The position numbers were made by a program, and so were the translations under genes. The notes under the pieces were generated by a model. The model was not told the DNA's origin. It did not search any database and was given only the letters and a program-made list of their open reading frames with translations. From positions 1,116,001-1,180,000 of the forward strand of contig NZ_JACBZJ010000001.1 of assembly GCF_013409305.1 (NCBI RefSeq): 64,000 nucleotides of DNA. The letters run 5' to 3'. Every line of letters starts with the position of its first letter. Within the stretch, counting starts at the first letter, position 1. The stretch comes from Cellulomonas soli. Lineage in GTDB: Bacteria; Actinomycetota; Actinomycetes; Actinomycetales; Cellulomonadaceae. Positions 61,378 through 64,000 of this stretch are shown one piece after another.

Positions 61378-63669
61378 TCAGCGACCGGAGCGCGCCACCC
61401 ACCGACGACGCAGGACCAGCAGGCCCGCGCCGAGCAGCACCCACGCCGCGGCCATGGCCCCGGCCGCACCGACACCGTCAGCGCCGGTGGCCGCCAGGGC
61501 CAGCGTCCGCTCCTGGATCCGCAGGATCGTGCCGTCCTGCGCGAGCTGGAACGGCAGCACGAACTGCGCAGGCGTCCCGTCGAGCGCGGTGCCGACCGCG
61601 ATCAGCCGGTGCGCGCCGCCCTCGAGCCCGGCGGGAAGCATGCCGGTGACGACGGCCGTGCCGTCGGCGCCGACGACCGCCGTGCCGATGACCTGCGGCG
61701 TCGAGTGCACCTCGAGGGTCAGGACGGTGCCCGGGCGCAGGCCCGTGCCGCGTGCGCTGACGGGTGCGCCCTCGGCGAGCTCGCCGAGCTGACGGTCCAG
61801 CGTCGCCTCGACCGCACTGTCCGGGCCGATGGCGGTGACCGAGGCCGTGGCCTGGCCCGGCAGGGTCAGGTCGTCGCCCGCGGCCGCGGCCGTCACGACG
61901 CACAGCCCGGTGCCGACCGCCGTCAGGCGGCCCGAGGCGTCGACGAGGCATGCCCCGGCGGCCGACAGCGTGACGGGCAGATCGAACTCCGAGCGTGCGC
62001 TCACGGTCGACGCGTCGCCGCCGAAGACCGGCACGGCGAGCGGGGCGATCGTCACCGCCTGCGACCGCTTGGCGACCGCACCGGTCCGCACGACGGACGA
62101 CGCCGGCCCGGTGAGCTCGTCGCCCGCCTGCGTGGCGGTCACCGTGCACGGGCCGACACCCGTGACGCTCAGCAGCCCGTCGGTGACGGTGCACGCCCCC
62201 TCGGCGGCGAACGTCACGGGCAGGCCGACGCTGGAGGCCGCGACCAGGGTCGTCGAGCCCTGGCCGTAGACGAGGGCCGGCAGCTCGCCGAACGTGACCA
62301 CCTGACCGCGGCGGGCGACGTCGACGGTCTGCGTGGCCTGCGCGGACTCGGTCTGCGCGTCACCCGCCTGCGTGGCCGTGACCTCGCAGGAGCCGACACC
62401 CGTCAGCTGCAGCGACCCGCCGGAGACGGCGCACGCACCGGAGGCTGCGAACGTGACCGGCAGCTCGGAGGACGCCGAGGCGTCCAGCGTGGCGGGCGCG
62501 CCCGCGTAGACGAGACCGGCGGGCAGCGCCTCGAACGTCACGGTCTGCGGCCGCTTGGCGACGCTCACGCTGCTGGACGCCGACGACGCGGCGACCGCAC
62601 TCGTGCCGCCGTAGGTCGCCGAGAGGGCCACGGTGCTCACCGGGTCCGTGCGGTCCTCGACCGTGGCGACGCCGCCGACCAGGGCGAGTCCACCGTGCAG
62701 GACGCCGCCGACGGTCACGTCGACCGTGCCCGTGGCAGCAGTCCCGCCCGCGCTCACCGAGACGTGCACGTCGTAGGGCTGACCGCTGACGGGCGCTGCC
62801 GGGTCGGTGCTGATGGTCGTCGTCGAGGTCGCCTTCGGCACGATGCTGGTGACGGGCACGGACGGGTCGGACGGGCCGATGACGTTGCTCGCGGTGACGC
62901 GGAACGTGTAGCTGACACCGTTGGTCAGCCCGGTGACGTGCCTCGAGCGCTGCGGGGGCGTGCCGCTGGTGGCACCGCACTCGGTCTCCTCGCCGCCCGC
63001 GGGCGTGCAGAGCACCGTGTACCCGGTGACGCCGCCGGCCACGTCGGCGGGTGCCGACCAGGACACGTCGGCGCTCGCGTCACCGAACGTGGCCTGCACG
63101 TCCAGCGGCGGGGTCGGCACCCGCGTGGCGAACGTCAGCGTCGCACTGCCGCGCGAGCCGGAGCTGTAGCCGCCCATGCCGATCTGGTACGTGGTCCCGG
63201 CCTGGAGGTTCACGGTGAGCGACGCGTCCAGCCCGTAGAAGTCGTCGTTGTGCGTGACGAGCGACCCGCCGGTCCACACCTCGAGCGTGTTGTCCCACCC
63301 GGCCGGGCTGACCGAGGTCGCACGGATGAACACCCGCACGGCCTGCGCCGGGGTGTACGAGAACCAGGTGACGTTGTTCCAGACGCCCGTCGTACCGGCG
63401 GACGCGGTGACGCCCCCGTTGGTCGCCACGAACGAGGAGTCGAGGTCGGCCACCGGAAGCGGGACCGCAGCCCCTCGGTCGGCGCCGCCGGGAGCCGCCG
63501 CCGTCGCGGTCGCCGGGACCGGCGAGGCGGTCACCAGCGCGAGCACGGTCACCGCGAGCACGCCGAAGGCACGCCAGAGGTGCGCCACCCGTCGCGTCGC
63601 CGTCGAGGTGCGCGGACCCGGTGCGGGTGCGAACGGGGTGGGCTGTCCGGGGCTTCCGGGTGCGGTCAT
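61378..63669 (-). CDS. Large cell-wall-anchored surface protein with FN3/Ig-like repeats and LAATG signal
   Basis: 763 aa. Cytoplasmic tail of about 32 residues, then signal helix (LWRAFGVLAVTVLALVTASPVPATATA). A beta-sandwich at about 70-180 (VWNNVTWFSYTPAQAVRVFI, YQIGMGGYSSGSRGSATLTF) resembling pre-peptidase C-terminal domains, FN3 at 185-280, an Ig-like domain near 285-375, then three to four MBG-like repeats (RPQTVTFEALPAGLVYAGAP, RGQVVTFGELPALVYGQG, RSQAVTIAPLAVPVFGG) each with a CxVxxxxGDxxT end, then LAATG, TM helix and RRRWVARSGR. Sortase-anchored adhesion or wall function inferred. Confidence 0.9.
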   Translation of the reverse strand: MTAPGSPGQPTPFAPAPGPRTSTATRRVAHLWRAFGVLAVTVLALVTASPVPATATAAAPGGADRGAAVPLPVADLDSSFVATNGGVTASAGTTGVWNNVTWFSYTPAQAVRVFIRATSVSPAGWDNTLEVWTGGSLVTHNDDFYGLDASLTVNLQAGTTYQIGMGGYSSGSRGSATLTFATRVPTPPLDVQATFGDASADVSWSAPADVAGGVTGYTVLCTPAGGEETECGATSGTPPQRSRHVTGLTNGVSYTFRVTASNVIGPSDPSVPVTSIVPKATSTTTISTDPAAPVSGQPYDVHVSVSAGGTAATGTVDVTVGGVLHGGLALVGGVATVEDRTDPVSTVALSATYGGTSAVAASSASSSVSVAKRPQTVTFEALPAGLVYAGAPATLDASASSELPVTFAASGACAVSGGSLQLTGVGSCEVTATQAGDAQTESAQATQTVDVARRGQVVTFGELPALVYGQGSTTLVAASSVGLPVTFAAEGACTVTDGLLSVTGVGPCTVTATQAGDELTGPASSVVRTGAVAKRSQAVTIAPLAVPVFGGDASTVSARSEFDLPVTLSAAGACLVDASGRLTAVGTGLCVVTAAAAGDDLTLPGQATASVTAIGPDSAVEATLDRQLGELAEGAPVSARGTGLRPGTVLTLEVHSTPQVIGTAVVGADGTAVVTGMLPAGLEGGAHRLIAVGTALDGTPAQFVLPFQLAQDGTILRIQERTLALAATGADGVGAAGAMAAAWVLLGAGLLVLRRRWVARSGR

Positions 63670-63861
63670 GCCAGGGCTCCAACGGCGTCGGGTGTCTCGA
63701 TGTCGAGGCACCTATCGAACGCCGCGGCCCATCCGCGAGAAGAAGCCGAGGTGAAGTGCGGGACCAACGTCCTGATCTGGGTGTCTCCACCCGTACCGCC
63801 CCGCAGGTGGGCGTCTCACCCGCCCCTGAGCCGCCTGGGGCGAGCCACGGCTGCCGTCAGG
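63670..63861 (-). promoter_or_regulatory. Intergenic region between surface protein and purQ
   Basis: 192 bases holding the promoter of the surface-protein gene. No convincing -10 or operator seen; no gene. Confidence 0.35.
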
Positions 63862-64000
63862 TCAGCCGACCAGCGCGTGCAGCACCGAGGTGAAGAACCG
63901 CAGCCCGTCCGTCCCCGTGCGCGGACCCTTCGGCCCGTCCGGGCCGAAGCCGGCCTCGACCGCGTGCTCCGGGTGCGGCATCAGACCGACGACGTTGCCC
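63862..64000 (-). CDS. purQ: FGAM synthase I (glutaminase), C-terminal end only
   Basis: The last 45 or so codons: [35 protein letters not shown] motif order, with the MPHPEHAVE block holding the glutaminase His and Glu of PurQ. The 5' part lies beyond the window. Works with PurL (37.7 kb) and PurS. Being on the same strand as purL but 24 kb away, it is not co-transcribed. Confidence 0.93.
   Translation of the reverse strand, partial: GNVVGLMPHPEHAVEAGFGPDGPKGPRTGTDGLRFFTSVLHALVG

Overview
The window is very GC-rich and densely coded, with GTG starts, 4-bp ATGA/GTGA gene overlaps and TANNNT-N5-7-ATG leaderless starts. It carries bldC, a DUF3073 gene, a C50-carotenoid cluster, a CBM2-GH6 cellulase and a GH53 galactanase. 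This points to a plant-polymer-degrading actinobacterium close to Cellulomonas (inference; no marker gene was compared). Most of it looks like stable chromosome: I see no insertion sequence, integrase, prophage or CRISPR array.

Layout. 1-8.2 kb: 3'-truncated secreted endo-galactanase, a DHA2 exporter, purine nucleoside phosphorylase, a membrane protein, a NYN-domain protein, acylphosphatase and an M15 peptidase. 8.4-14.1 kb: a five-domain peptide/nickel-type ABC importer (binding protein, two permeases, fused double ATPase) with a 17-bp hairpin after the binding-protein gene. 14.2-16.2 kb: GntR regulator plus MFS transporter, with a GntR-type palindrome at the regulator's start. 16.2-21.5 kb (minus): crtE-crtB-crtI-crtYe-crtYf-crtEb, every junction overlapping, behind a 10+10-bp palindrome. 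21.6-25.5 kb: galE, an LLM oxidoreductase, an ArsR/CDF metal-efflux pair and a mini-metallopeptidase. 25.6-28.7 kb: tRNA-Glu, -Asp, -Phe, three small membrane-protein genes, bldC and a DUF3073 gene. 28.7-34 kb: purM-purF, two small genes, then trpS behind a Trp-rich leader peptide and a switchable RNA. 33.7-44.1 kb: GH6 cellulase, DinB protein, rsgA, purL, and several secreted or lipoprotein genes including an LAATG surface protein. 44.2-51.1 kb: an acyl-CoA dehydrogenase/TetR pair divergent from thiolase-fabG4-maoC, a beta-oxidation-like set. 51.1-61.3 kb: a sulfur region in which a SAM-IV riboswitch (minus) controls a cysteine-desulfurase-like gene and a SAM-I riboswitch (plus) controls rhodanese-metZ, with a flavin monooxygenase between them; then a DHA2 exporter that probably starts at CTG. 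61.4-64 kb: a large Ig-repeat LAATG surface protein and the 3' end of purQ.

How it works together. Purine synthesis genes are scattered over 35 kb (purM/F, purL, purQ) with a salvage gene at 4 kb. Extracellular polysaccharide degradation pairs with uptake and galE. The most distinctive content is regulatory RNA: the trpS attenuator, two SAM riboswitch classes within 1.5 kb, and the ABC-operon hairpin. I found no clearly new multi-gene defence or mobile system; the best candidates for undescribed biology are listed as findings.
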